From contig PEQZ01000017.1 in the NCBI GenBank assembly GCA_002928395.1, positions 1 to 34,010 of the forward strand: a stretch of DNA of 34,010 nucleotides, read 5' to 3'. The position numbers and the translations under genes are program-made. Below are positions 26,427 to 33,943 of this stretch, piece after piece (the first letter of the stretch is position 1; each line of letters opens with the position of its first letter). Below the pieces are notes generated by a model. That model ran no database searches. It saw only the letters and a program-made list of their open reading frames with translations, and had not been told where the DNA came from. Source of the DNA: Hyphomicrobium sp. (GTDB taxonomy: Bacteria; Pseudomonadota; Alphaproteobacteria; Rhizobiales; Hyphomicrobiaceae).

Positions 26427-27384
26427 TGGCGGGCCCTGTCTTGCGGCTTTGCGAATCGTCTGCTGCCTGGTGAACTGCCCGCATCGACAACTCGACCAGT
26501 TCCGACGACAGCCGTGGCGCCATCCAGTCGACGAAGGCCCGGACCTTGCCAGCCATCAGCCGTGAATGGGGATAAACGATCTGAACGGGTGACGACGCCG
26601 GCCAGTAGGGCTCGAGAACGGGCACCAGTTCCCCCGACGCCATCATTCTGCCGGTCATGTAACTGAACAGCCTGGTGATCCCGTAACCGGCTGCCGCCGC
26701 CGCCATCGCGGTTTCGGCGTCGTTGACTTCGAGCCGCGGCGTGAGCCCGACTTCCTTCATCCTTCCGCCTTCGAGATAATGAAGCGACCGGTTCGGCATC
26801 GACCCGGTGAATCCGATGATCGAATGAGACTTGAGATCGGCTGGATGCTGTGGCGCACCACGCGCGGCGATGTAGCCCGGGCTTGCCACGAGCACACGCC
26901 GAACCTCACCCAAGCGACGGGCAACCAGGCTCGAATCCGGCAGTTGGCCGATCCGGATAGCAACGTCGACGTTGTCCTCGACCAGATTGACCACTCGGTC
27001 GTAGAGCATGAGGGACACGGTCACGCGCGGGTATGCGCCAAGAAAGCCGCCCATCATCGGCGCCACGGCAATCCTTCCGAACGTCAACGAAGCCGTGACT
27101 GACAGATGTCCGTGCGGCGTGGCCGTTTCTCCTGAAGCCTCGTGCTCGGCAGCCTCTACTTCCGCCAACAGGCGCTGACAACTTGCCAGGAAGCGTGTTC
27201 CTGCCTCTGTGACGCTGAGGCTGCGCGTCGTCCGGTTCAACAATCGCGTTCCAAGCCGTGCCTCGAGGCCGGCGATGGTGCGGGTCACGGCCGGCGCCGA
27301 CAACCGCAAGCGGCGTCCGGCTTCGGCGAGGCTGCCCGCCTCCACGACCGCCACGAACACCTCCATTTCATGCAGACGGTCCAT
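26398..27384 (-). CDS. LysR-family transcriptional regulator
   Basis: LysR-type regulator of 328 residues. The N-terminal winged helix-turn-helix (about residues 1-60) reads MEVFVAVVEAGSLAEAGRRL, LSAPAVTRTIAGLEARLGTR and LLNRTTRSLSVTEAG, closely following the family pattern. The periplasmic-binding-like effector domain follows (about 90-300, with DVAIRIGQLPDSSLVARRLG). The final 25 residues are basic and unstructured (SQSRKTGPATRTPSRRR), an extension beyond the usual end that runs into the convergent DUF1223 gene. It is divergent from the hydrolase operon at 27540, the classic layout for a LysR controlling its neighbour; a matching dyad site lies just before its own ATG. The effector is unknown. 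Confidence 0.93.
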   Translation of the reverse strand: MDRLHEMEVFVAVVEAGSLAEAGRRLRLSAPAVTRTIAGLEARLGTRLLNRTTRSLSVTEAGTRFLASCQRLLAEVEAAEHEASGETATPHGHLSVTASLTFGRIAVAPMMGGFLGAYPRVTVSLMLYDRVVNLVEDNVDVAIRIGQLPDSSLVARRLGEVRRVLVASPGYIAARGAPQHPADLKSHSIIGFTGSMPNRSLHYLEGGRMKEVGLTPRLEVNDAETAMAAAAAGYGITRLFSYMTGRMMASGELVPVLEPYWPASSPVQIVYPHSRLMAGKVRAFVDWMAPRLSSELVELSMRAVHQAADDSQSRKTGPATRTPSRRRQ

Positions 27385-27389
27385 TTATC

Positions 27390-27406
27390 ATTCCATATTA
27401 CGGAAT
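27390..27406. promoter_or_regulatory. LysR-type binding site (T-N11-A dyad)
   Basis: ATTCC-atattac-GGAAT is a dyad containing the LysR consensus T-N11-A. It starts six bases upstream of the lysR ATG, in the AT-rich part of the divergent spacer, so it should allow both autoregulation and control of the hydrolase operon. Confidence 0.6.
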
Positions 27407-27539
27407 AATGTGTTGCATATTTCGCCAATTCTTTCAACGGGCTGGCGGTGGCAATTTGCGGTGGCGGTCGATGCCGGCCAGCATACAGCCCGAGCATTCC
27501 GCCGCCGAACCCATCACTGCTTATTTTAGGAGTTTCACC

Positions 27540-28514
27540 GTGACCTATATTTCCCGACGAGCCTTCGGCCTTAGTCTGGCCGGAGCATCTGCCGCCGCTC
27601 TGCCGCTGGCCGCCGCCTTGAGCCGAGGCGCTGCCGCGCGCACCACGCCCGCCGCAAAATCCGTCCCTCCGCTGGCCCAGATCCGCGTCGGCCGCTTCGA
27701 GGTCACCGCTCTGTCGGACGGATATGCCGACATGCCGTTCGGCTATTTCACCGGCCGCTCGCCGGCGGACATCGAAACTGCGGCAACGGCTGCATTCGCC
27801 GCGCGCAAGGGCAACATCCGCCTCGCGTTCAATCAGTTCCTTGTCCGCGATGGCGGTATGTCGATCCTCATCGACGCGGGTCCCAATGGACAGGTGGGTC
27901 AGTCGGGCCGCTTGCCCGAAGGGCTCAATGCGCTCGGCGTCAAGCGCAGCGACATCGACGCGGTAATCCTGACCCATCTCCACGTCGACCATATCGCCGG
28001 TCTGGTCGCCGGCGGCCGCAAGGTCTTCCCGAACGCCGAAATCTACGCCGACCGCCGCGACGTCGCTCACTGGACCGACGCGGCCAAGCGCGCCGCGGCG
28101 CCGGACTTCCTGAAGTCGAGTTTTGACACGGCGGCTCTGGTCATGCGCCTTTACCCGAAGCTCAACCGCATCGATGGCGAACGGGAGATCTCGCGCGGCA
28201 TATCCATCGTCGATCTCACGGGCCACACGCCCGGCCACATCGGCGTTCGCATTGCCGATGGCGCCGACAGCCTGACCATGGTGTCCGACATGATGTTTCA
28301 CCCCACCCTGCATCCTGGCGCTGCCGATATCGGCTTCGTCTTCGAGCAGGACCCCGCCGCGGCACGGGCGATGCGCGAGCGCTTTTTCCCCCGCGCGCTC
28401 GAGGATAAGACGTTGATCGCGGCGACGCACATGCCGTTCCCAGGGCTCGGGCGGATCGTGCGTGATGGCGATCGCAACCGCTGGCTGCCGACCGAATGGG
28501 GCTTCCGCGCTTGA
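27540..28514 (+). CDS. Tat-exported metallo-beta-lactamase-fold hydrolase
   Basis: Zinc hydrolase of 324 residues from the metallo-beta-lactamase superfamily. The N-terminus YISRRAFGLSLAGASAAALP is a twin-arginine signal (RR at 6-7, then a hydrophobic stretch), so the enzyme is exported folded. Metal ligands are visible: LTHLHVDHIAGL (H146, H148, D150, H151), LTGHTPGHIGV (H229) and VSDMMFHP (D250). The overall pattern resembles lactonase-like members that cleave cyclic esters, but the substrate is not determined. The GTG at 27540 has AGGAG seven bases upstream; the frame is open far upstream but with no homology. It heads a probable operon with the next two genes and is divergent from lysR. 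Confidence 0.9.
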   Translation: MTYISRRAFGLSLAGASAAALPLAAALSRGAAARTTPAAKSVPPLAQIRVGRFEVTALSDGYADMPFGYFTGRSPADIETAATAAFAARKGNIRLAFNQFLVRDGGMSILIDAGPNGQVGQSGRLPEGLNALGVKRSDIDAVILTHLHVDHIAGLVAGGRKVFPNAEIYADRRDVAHWTDAAKRAAAPDFLKSSFDTAALVMRLYPKLNRIDGEREISRGISIVDLTGHTPGHIGVRIADGADSLTMVSDMMFHPTLHPGAADIGFVFEQDPAAARAMRERFFPRALEDKTLIAATHMPFPGLGRIVRDGDRNRWLPTEWGFRA

Positions 28515-28565
28515 CGCAGCCAGTCTTCGATCATCGTTCTCCGAACCAAAAGGACAACAATCGCC

Positions 28566-29042
28566 ATGACCAGCCCCGAAACCCGCCCGCCGCTGCCGCC
28601 TTTCACCCGCCAAACCGCCATCCAAAAGGTCCGGATGGCGGAGGACGCCTGGAACACGCGCGATCCGGCCCTTGTCGCCGCCGCATACACGGTCGACAGC
28701 CGGTGGCGCAACCGTGCCGAGTTCCCCGTTGGCCGCGAGGCAATCAAAGACTTCCTGACCCGCAAATGGGCGCGTGAACTCGACTACCGCCTGATCAAGG
28801 AGCTGTGGGCCTTCGCGGACAACCGCATCGCCGTGCGCTTTGCCTACGAATGGCGCGACGACGCCGGCAACTGGTTCCGATCGTACGGCAACGAGAACTG
28901 GGAGTTCGACGCGCACGGCCTGATGCGGCTCCGCTTCGCCAGCATCAACGATCTGCCGATCGAGGTGACGGATCGCAGATATCTCTGGCCGCAGGGGCGC
29001 CGACCGGACGATCACCCCGGACTTTCCGATCTCGGGCTGTGA
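28566..29042 (+). CDS. DUF1348 / NTF2-like protein
   Basis: A 158-residue protein of the nuclear-transport-factor-2-like superfamily, DUF1348 branch, biochemical role unknown. Visible family features are [19 protein letters not shown], the aromatic [35 protein letters not shown] with FASINDLPI, and the end [18 protein letters not shown], which is strongly conserved in the family. NTF2-like proteins form a cone-shaped pocket that binds small hydrophobic ligands. The ATG at 28566 has AAGGA upstream. It lies 51 bases after the hydrolase and 16 before the flavoprotein gene, so the three are probably co-transcribed. Confidence 0.9.
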   Translation: MTSPETRPPLPPFTRQTAIQKVRMAEDAWNTRDPALVAAAYTVDSRWRNRAEFPVGREAIKDFLTRKWARELDYRLIKELWAFADNRIAVRFAYEWRDDAGNWFRSYGNENWEFDAHGLMRLRFASINDLPIEVTDRRYLWPQGRRPDDHPGLSDLGL

Positions 29043-29058
29043 CAGGAGGGCAACCACG

Positions 29059-29676
29059 ATGGGCCACAAGTACCAGGAACTCGCCTTCACCGAACGGGTC
29101 AGGGCGGAGCAGACGACCATGGGCAGCCGCGCCACCTATGCGCGTCGCGAGGGCGGCGACGCGGACGTCAACGACCGGCTGGGGCCGAGCGAAGCCGACT
29201 TCATCGGCAGACGCGATAGTTTCTACATGGCAACCGTCGGCGAGACCGGGTGGCCCTATATCCAGCACCGCGGTGGGCCCGAAGGCTTCGTCCGCATCCT
29301 GGATGAGAAAACGCTCGGGTTCGCCGATTTTGCCGGCAACCGCCAGTACATCAGCGTCGGCAATCTGGCAGGCGACGACCGCGTCTCGTTGTTTTTCATG
29401 GACTACGCGAACCGCACACGACTGAAGCTGCTCGGTCGCGCCCGCACGATCGGTCGCGATGACGGCGATGTCATCGACACGCTCGTGATGCCCGGCTACA
29501 AGGCGCGGGTCGAGCGCGGGCTTCTGATCACGGTCGAGGCCTTCGATTGGAATTGTTCGCAGCACATCACGCCGCGCTTCACGGCCGCCGATGTCGAACA
29601 CGCCGTCGCACCGTTGAGACAGCGCCTGGCCGAGTTGGAAGCGCTGCTCGGTGCGACCCCTACAGGACGACGTTAG
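29059..29676 (+). CDS. Pyridoxamine 5'-phosphate oxidase-like flavoprotein
   Basis: A 205-residue protein with the FMN-binding split-barrel fold of the PNPOx-like superfamily. The core is FIGRRDSFYMATVGETGWPY with IQHRGGPEGFVRILDEKTLGF, then FADFAGNRQYISVGNL and VSLFFMDYANRTRLKLLGRAR, typical for the group that binds FMN or F420-type cofactors and reduces or oxidises varied small molecules. It is not a canonical PdxH. AGGAGGG precedes the ATG at 29059. The last gene of the hydrolase operon; its stop codon overlaps the pyrE stop on the other strand by four bases. Confidence 0.88.
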   Translation: MGHKYQELAFTERVRAEQTTMGSRATYARREGGDADVNDRLGPSEADFIGRRDSFYMATVGETGWPYIQHRGGPEGFVRILDEKTLGFADFAGNRQYISVGNLAGDDRVSLFFMDYANRTRLKLLGRARTIGRDDGDVIDTLVMPGYKARVERGLLITVEAFDWNCSQHITPRFTAADVEHAVAPLRQRLAELEALLGATPTGRR

Positions 29677-30266
29677 CCTACGAAATCGGCCATGGTCAGC
29701 AGCGGACGCAAATCGAGCCCCGCTGCCGCGAACGCCGCGTCTGCGCCTTCCTGGCGATCGACGATGGTGATCACACGCACCACATTCCCGCCTTCCGCGC
29801 GCACCGCATCCGCGGCCTTGATCGCCGAGCCGCCGGTGGTCGTCACATCTTCCACGATCACCACGCGCTTGCCCACCAGCGATTCATCTTGCCCGAGGCC
29901 CTCGATGAGGCTCTTGGTTCCGTGTTCTTTCGCCTGCTTTCGCACCAGGAACGCGCTGATCGGCTGGCCCACGCGATGGCTGACCGCGCAAACGCTCGAC
30001 GCGATCGGCACCGCGCCGAGTTCGAGCCCGCCGACCATATCGGCGTTCACACCATCCGCCGCCAGCTGATTAAGGATCAGCGTCGAAATCAGATAGGCGC
30101 CCTCGGGATCGAGCATCGTGGGCTTCATGTTGAAATAGAACGTCGACGTGCGCCCCGAGGCCAGCTTCATCTCGGGCCCGACCTGGAACGACCGCGCCCG
30201 CACGATCTCGATCAGGCGCGCCCGCGCGGCTGCTCCGCTCAGCTCAGCGCCCAGAACATCCACCAT
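29673..30266 (-). CDS. pyrE: Orotate phosphoribosyltransferase
   Basis: Type I phosphoribosyltransferase of de novo pyrimidine synthesis, joining orotate and PRPP to form OMP. 197 residues. The PRPP-binding motif is RVVIVEDVTTTGGSAIKAAD (about 134-153), with the flexible-loop VRKQAKEHGTKSLIEG before it and KLASGRTSTFYFNMKP near the N-terminus as the orotate side. The alphaproteobacterial length is normal. The start is the ATG at 30266. It faces the GT39 gene across a 122-base divergent spacer, and it converges on the flavoprotein gene with interlocking stop codons (29673-29676). Confidence 0.96.
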   Translation of the reverse strand: MVDVLGAELSGAAARARLIEIVRARSFQVGPEMKLASGRTSTFYFNMKPTMLDPEGAYLISTLILNQLAADGVNADMVGGLELGAVPIASSVCAVSHRVGQPISAFLVRKQAKEHGTKSLIEGLGQDESLVGKRVVIVEDVTTTGGSAIKAADAVRAEGGNVVRVITIVDRQEGADAAFAAAGLDLRPLLTMADFVG

Positions 30267-30388
30267 TTGTCGCGTCCTCCTTGCTCCATCGGCTTGCGCA
30301 ATCGCCCGGTTTCGCGCGAAGTGTCAAGGCCGCGACGGGATGGCGGTGTCAAAGCCATGTGGACGCTGAACGGGTGGGCTGGCCGGGA

Positions 30389-32236
30389 ATGAGCACGAAC
30401 AACACCCCGACGGGGGCTGCGCGCGGCCACCCGTCCGCCGTCATTGACGCCTTCGACCGCATCGCGCGCCGCGGCATCGCACCCTATCTGGCGCTCCTTG
30501 CACTCACACTGGTGGTGTACCTCCCCGGTGTCCTCCGGCTCCCGGCCGTCGACCGCACCGAGATCGTATTCGCGGAGACCACCCGTGACATGGTCGGACG
30601 CGGCACGTGGGCCGATCCGCGCTATGGCGACATCATCCACCCATTCCGTCCCATTGGCACATTCTGGGCGCAGGGACTCTCAGCCTCCGTGGCCGGATCG
30701 GCCCACGCGCGCGACATCACCGTCTACAGGCTGCCGTCTCTCATTGCCGTCACACTCTCTGTCCTCGCGCTGTTCTGGCTCGCCGCCCCGCGCGTCGGGG
30801 GTCACACGGCACTCATTGCGGCTGGGCTTTTCGCGATAGCGCCGCTCACCGTTCTCGTCTCACAGCTCGCCATCGCCGATGGCCTTGCGCTGTTGCCCGC
30901 CACCGTCGCCATGCTGTGCCTGATGCGGCTTTACGATCCGGAAGCCGCACACCCGCAACGACCGCTCGCGCTGCTGTTCTGGGTGGCAATGGGCGTGGGC
31001 ATGCTGGTCAACGCGCTGCACACGCCGATCCTTGTCGGGGTCACGATTCTCGCCCTGCTGGTCTTCGATCGCGATCTCACCTGGCTCCGCCGCACCCGGC
31101 CACTGATCGGCCTACCCATTGCCCTCGTCCTGGCCGCGCCGTGGATCTACGTGCGTTTCCAGCAAGACGGCATCCCGTTCAGCGGCACCGGCTGGATGGA
31201 GTTCCTTGCCGCTCTCGGCGGCGCGCAGGACATGAAGCTGCGCGCGTTCCCTGGCACGTTTCTCGCGGCTGCACTCCTCGGCTTCCTGCCGGGTGTCGCG
31301 CTGTTGCCGCCTGCGCTCAAACTGCTGTGGGACGACCGCGCAGACAAACTGCCGCGCTTCCTGCTGGCGTGGGTGATCGGCTACATCGTCTACCTCGAAC
31401 TCCTGTCGTCGAAGCCCGGCACCTACACCGTGCAGGTGCTGTTCCCGGCCTTCGCGCTTGCCGTCGCGCTGCTGGTTGGCCAGTCCCCCACTCACGACAC
31501 GTGCGCCACTGTCCCCCCTCCCCCTCGCGGGGAGGGGTCGGGGGTGGGGGAGCGAACCGAGCTACACCTACGTTGGTCGCTCATTCCCTGGCCGCCGCTC
31601 GCCGCCCTTTTCGCGCTATCGCTATTCGCCGGCGTCTACGCCTTCGCCCGCGAGATGCCGTCGCCGCTCGCCGTTGCACTGATCGCCGCCGTCGCCCTCT
31701 TGTTCGCTTACAGCGCCCACCTCGGCCGCAGCCGTGATCCTCTCGGCTGGGCACTCACCGGCATCGCCTCGCTCGCGCTTTTTGCGATCACGCTGTTAGG
31801 TGTCGTGTTCCCAGGCGTGCAGCACATCTGGCCGGCGCGTGAGATCGCAGACGTCATCCAGGATAGTTGCGGTCCAAATCGGCGCGTGGCGATCCTGGGC
31901 TTTCGCGAGCCGTCGGCAGCGTTCGTGCTCGGCGTGCCGAAGACGGCGCCGACGCCCGAATCCATGGCCGATGCGCCGGGCACGTTGCACGTCGTAGAAA
32001 GCCGCTGGCACGAGAGGTATCTCGTTGCCGTAGCCGGCAAATTCCCGAAACTGGCACAGATCGATTGCGTTGCCGCCTACAACGTCATGCGCGGCTGCCC
32101 GATGACCTTTACCATCTACTCGACCGACAATTCCGACTTGGCCTGCTATCGGGAACGCGTTGACAATCCCACGGGCAATGGTTGTGTTGCCCTGTTGTCC
32201 ACAATCTCGCGCCCATCTACTCGCGGCTGCGACTGA
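30389..32236 (+). CDS. GT39-type dolichyl-phosphate-mannose-like glycosyltransferase
   Basis: Polytopic inner-membrane glycosyltransferase of about 615 residues in the GT39/ArnT-like group, which transfers sugars from lipid-phosphate donors to lipid A, proteins or polymers on the periplasmic side. The catalytic loop after the first helix is LRLPAVDRTEIVFAETTRDM, with the Asp and Glu expected. About ten to twelve hydrophobic helices follow up to residue 480; the C-terminal 150 residues form a periplasmic domain. Around residues 375-392 the protein runs PPPPRGEGSGVGERTEL, encoded by a GC-rich palindromic repeat inserted between two helices without breaking the frame. The start is uncertain: the ATG at 30389 begins the recognisable part; the frame is open to 30281. 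Acceptor and donor are unknown. Confidence 0.85.
   Translation: MSTNNTPTGAARGHPSAVIDAFDRIARRGIAPYLALLALTLVVYLPGVLRLPAVDRTEIVFAETTRDMVGRGTWADPRYGDIIHPFRPIGTFWAQGLSASVAGSAHARDITVYRLPSLIAVTLSVLALFWLAAPRVGGHTALIAAGLFAIAPLTVLVSQLAIADGLALLPATVAMLCLMRLYDPEAAHPQRPLALLFWVAMGVGMLVNALHTPILVGVTILALLVFDRDLTWLRRTRPLIGLPIALVLAAPWIYVRFQQDGIPFSGTGWMEFLAALGGAQDMKLRAFPGTFLAAALLGFLPGVALLPPALKLLWDDRADKLPRFLLAWVIGYIVYLELLSSKPGTYTVQVLFPAFALAVALLVGQSPTHDTCATVPPPPRGEGSGVGERTELHLRWSLIPWPPLAALFALSLFAGVYAFAREMPSPLAVALIAAVALLFAYSAHLGRSRDPLGWALTGIASLALFAITLLGVVFPGVQHIWPAREIADVIQDSCGPNRRVAILGFREPSAAFVLGVPKTAPTPESMADAPGTLHVVESRWHERYLVAVAGKFPKLAQIDCVAAYNVMRGCPMTFTIYSTDNSDLACYRERVDNPTGNGCVALLSTISRPSTRGCD
31513..31557 (+). repeat. 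GC-rich palindromic repeat inside the GT39 gene
   Basis: CCCCTCCCC (31515-31523) pairs with GGGGAGGGG (31529-31537), followed by TCGGGGGTGGGGG. The same pieces, CCCCTCCCC, GGGGAGGGGTC and a GTGGGGG end, occur in the intergenic element at 33879-33943. It lies in frame within the coding region. Confidence 0.6.
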
Positions 32237-32307
32237 ACCACCCGCACCATCCTGCAGCGAGCGTGCTATACGATTTCTGAAATTTTCGGCCGAAGGACCC
32301 CACGCCC

Positions 32308-33039
32308 ATGTTCAACCCAGAAAGCCCGCCCGCCCTCAGCGCCTCCCGCTGGTTCAACACCGACGGTCCGAAGCGCGGCGTCGACACCAAGGGCAAGGTG
32401 GCGCTGGTCGCCGTGTTCCAGATGCACTGCCCGGCGTGCATCAAACACGGCTTACCGCAGGCGCAGCGCATCGCCGCGGGCTTCAACGACGATCAGGTGG
32501 CGGTCATCGGGTTGCATTCGGTGTTTGAGGATCACGACAAGCAGACGCCCGAGAAGCTCGAGCCCTTCATTGCCGAGCGGGGGTTTTCGTTCGCAATCGC
32601 CGTCGACGATCCGAGTGGCGTCGACAATCTGCCCAAGACCTTCGCCGCTTACGAGTTGCAAGGCACGCCCACCGTCTTGCTGTTCGACCGCCAGGGCCGC
32701 CTGCGCCGTCACTATCTCGGCGCTGTCGACGATGTGCGCCTATCCGCCGAGATCATGGCGCTGACCATGGAGCCGGCCGACGCCCCCCGCGAGGTCTCGC
32801 TCGCCCTCGAGCGCCGTTTGGCCATCGCGCTGGTCGATCCCGACGCCCACCAGCACGCCCACGACGGCGGTTGCTGCGGCGGACACGGTCATGACCACAG
32901 CCATGACCACGCGCACTCCCATGATCACGGGCACCACCACCACGACAACGACGATCACAGCCACGCCCACAAAGGCGCCCCGAAAGCCGCCGCCAAAGCC
33001 GGTGGCTGCGACGACGAAGGCTGCGGCTGCAAGCACTGA
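32308..33039 (+). CDS. Thioredoxin-like (redoxin) protein with His/Cys-rich metal-binding tail
   Basis: Cytoplasmic two-part protein of 243 residues. Residues about 15-150 form a TlpA/redoxin-like thioredoxin fold: VALVAVFQMHCPACIKHGLP has the C41-P-A-C44 redox motif, VIGLHSVFEDHD and FAIAVDDPSG follow, and LQGTPTVLLFDRQGRLRRHY contains the cis-Pro (P121). There is no signal peptide. After a short linker (150-180) comes a tail with 18 His between residues 181 and 221, interspersed with Asp and Ser, and Cys at 189, 190, 234, 239 and 241. Such tails bind Ni, Zn or Cu in SlyD, HypB and similar proteins. The combination suggests metal storage or delivery coupled to a thiol switch, which is my inference. 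AAGGA precedes the ATG at 32308. Confidence 0.85.
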   Translation: MFNPESPPALSASRWFNTDGPKRGVDTKGKVALVAVFQMHCPACIKHGLPQAQRIAAGFNDDQVAVIGLHSVFEDHDKQTPEKLEPFIAERGFSFAIAVDDPSGVDNLPKTFAAYELQGTPTVLLFDRQGRLRRHYLGAVDDVRLSAEIMALTMEPADAPREVSLALERRLAIALVDPDAHQHAHDGGCCGGHGHDHSHDHAHSHDHGHHHHDNDDHSHAHKGAPKAAAKAGGCDDEGCGCKH

Positions 33040-33070
33040 GACGTGCTGCGGCGGTACCTCGACGGGACTT

Positions 33071-33099
33071 TTGGCAGCGGACCGGTTTGCTGTTAGACT
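33071..33099 (+). promoter_or_regulatory. Promoter of the toxin-antitoxin operon, predicting a leaderless mRNA
   Basis: TTGGCA (33071-33076) and TAGACT (33094-33099) are 17 bases apart, close to the sigma-70 consensus. The ATG at 33106 starts six bases after the -10 box, where transcription normally begins, and no Shine-Dalgarno sequence is present. Confidence 0.5.
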
Positions 33100-33105
33100 T
33101 CGGGT

Positions 33106-33372
33106 ATGTCGATCAACCTGACACCCGCTCAGATTGCATGGCTCGGTGGCATCGCTGCCGAGCGAGGCTACGCGTCGCTCGATGAGGCTGCCCAGGCCGT
33201 GATCGCCGAGGCGATGGCCGGCTTGCCAACTGGTTTCGAGGAACCGCAGGACGAACTCGTTATTCCTCTGCTGGACGAGGCGCGAAATCACCTTCGAAAC
33301 GGTGGCGACATCCCGTTGGCCGCGTTCTCCGCGGCGATGGATCAGCACATGGCAAAGCTCAAGAACCAATGA
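33106..33372 (+). CDS. Antitoxin of a ParE-type toxin-antitoxin pair
   Basis: An 88-residue acidic protein, first gene of a two-gene operon. The N-terminal half MSINLTPAQIAWLGGIAAER with GYASLDEAAQAVIAEAM resembles a ribbon-helix-helix-type DNA-binding domain; the C-terminal half (LVIPLLDEARNHLRNGGDIP) would wrap the toxin. It overlaps the toxin gene by four bases (ATGA). Identity as an antitoxin rests mainly on size, arrangement and the clearer toxin partner. Confidence 0.78.
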   Translation: MSINLTPAQIAWLGGIAAERGYASLDEAAQAVIAEAMAGLPTGFEEPQDELVIPLLDEARNHLRNGGDIPLAAFSAAMDQHMAKLKNQ

Positions 33373-33665
33373 CGCTGGTCGTCATCTCTCCGCGCGCGTT
33401 GTCCGACCTGATCGACATCACGACTTACCTGGATACGGCGGCTGGCTTCGCCGTTGCTTATCGCTACGAACAAAGAATTCGATACAAGATCGAAAGACTG
33501 GCCGAGTTCCCTGGGTTGGGAACTCCGCGTCCGCGACTTGGCCCGCATGTGCGCCTATTGGTCGAGCGACCCTACCTCATCTACTACCAGTGGGATGAGC
33601 GCGTCGAAGTGCTCCGCATCCTCGATGGGCGCCGGTTGATCACCCGCAAACTCATCCGCGGTTGA
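33369..33665 (+). CDS. ParE/RelE-superfamily toxin
   Basis: A 98-residue basic protein of the RelE/ParE fold. Features seen: ISPRALSDLIDITTYLDTAA at the N-terminus (helical hairpin), RYKIERLAEFPGLGTPRPRL, and the strand end VRLLVERPYLIYYQWDERVEVLRILDGRR, the typical ParE pattern in which the Y-L-I-Y-Y strand and the V-L-R-I-L-D-G-R-R strand follow one another. ParE toxins poison DNA gyrase; RelE ones cleave mRNA, and this sequence looks nearer ParE. Its start is coupled to the antitoxin stop. The family is common in alphaproteobacteria and often acts as a stability element. Confidence 0.88.
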   Translation: MTLVVISPRALSDLIDITTYLDTAAGFAVAYRYEQRIRYKIERLAEFPGLGTPRPRLGPHVRLLVERPYLIYYQWDERVEVLRILDGRRLITRKLIRG

Positions 33666-33739
33666 CCCCCTTTTCCACAGCCCCGCCTTTGTCCCGCCCA
33701 CCGAATCAGCCGATTGTCGCAGCTGCAAGTCGGTCTTGC

Positions 33740-33813
33740 TTGGCGCTTCGGATGCCCAGTACCATCCGCGCCGTGTTTGTTGGCGCTTCGGATGCCCAGT
33801 ACCATCCGCGCCG
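33740..33813. repeat. Two identical 34-bp direct repeats, each with an internal hairpin
   Basis: The 34 bases 33740-33773 are repeated exactly at 33780-33813 (period 40, spacer TGTTTG). Each copy contains CGGATG-cccagtac-CATCCG flanked by GGCG and CGCC, so each can fold. This is like a REP/BIME-type unit in tandem. Confidence 0.75.
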
Positions 33814-33878
33814 ATACCAGGGGGTGAGCGACATGGCCGAGCGTGTTGGATCGAAGAGCCGCGACAGGGCCGCTCCGT

Positions 33879-33943
33879 CCCCCTCCCCCGTCGATGCGGA
33901 GCATCGCTCCGCGAAGGCGCGGGGAGGGGTCAGGCGTGGGGGG
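33879..33943. repeat. GC-rich palindromic element, second copy
   Basis: CCCCTCCCC (33880-33888) pairs with GGGGAGGGG (33921-33929); between them an inner hairpin GCGGAGC-atc-GCTCCGC lies at 33896-33912. The right end GGGGAGGGGTC then GTGGGGGG resembles the copy inside the GT39 gene, which lacks the inner hairpin. Confidence 0.65.

Noticed and set aside
27285-29135. 616-codon open frame antisense to the hydrolase operon
   Set aside because: It runs across three well-supported genes and their spacers with no domain-like sequence.
33740-33813. CRISPR-like direct repeats
   Set aside because: Only two copies and a six-base spacer; no cas gene in the window. It fits a REP-type tandem element.
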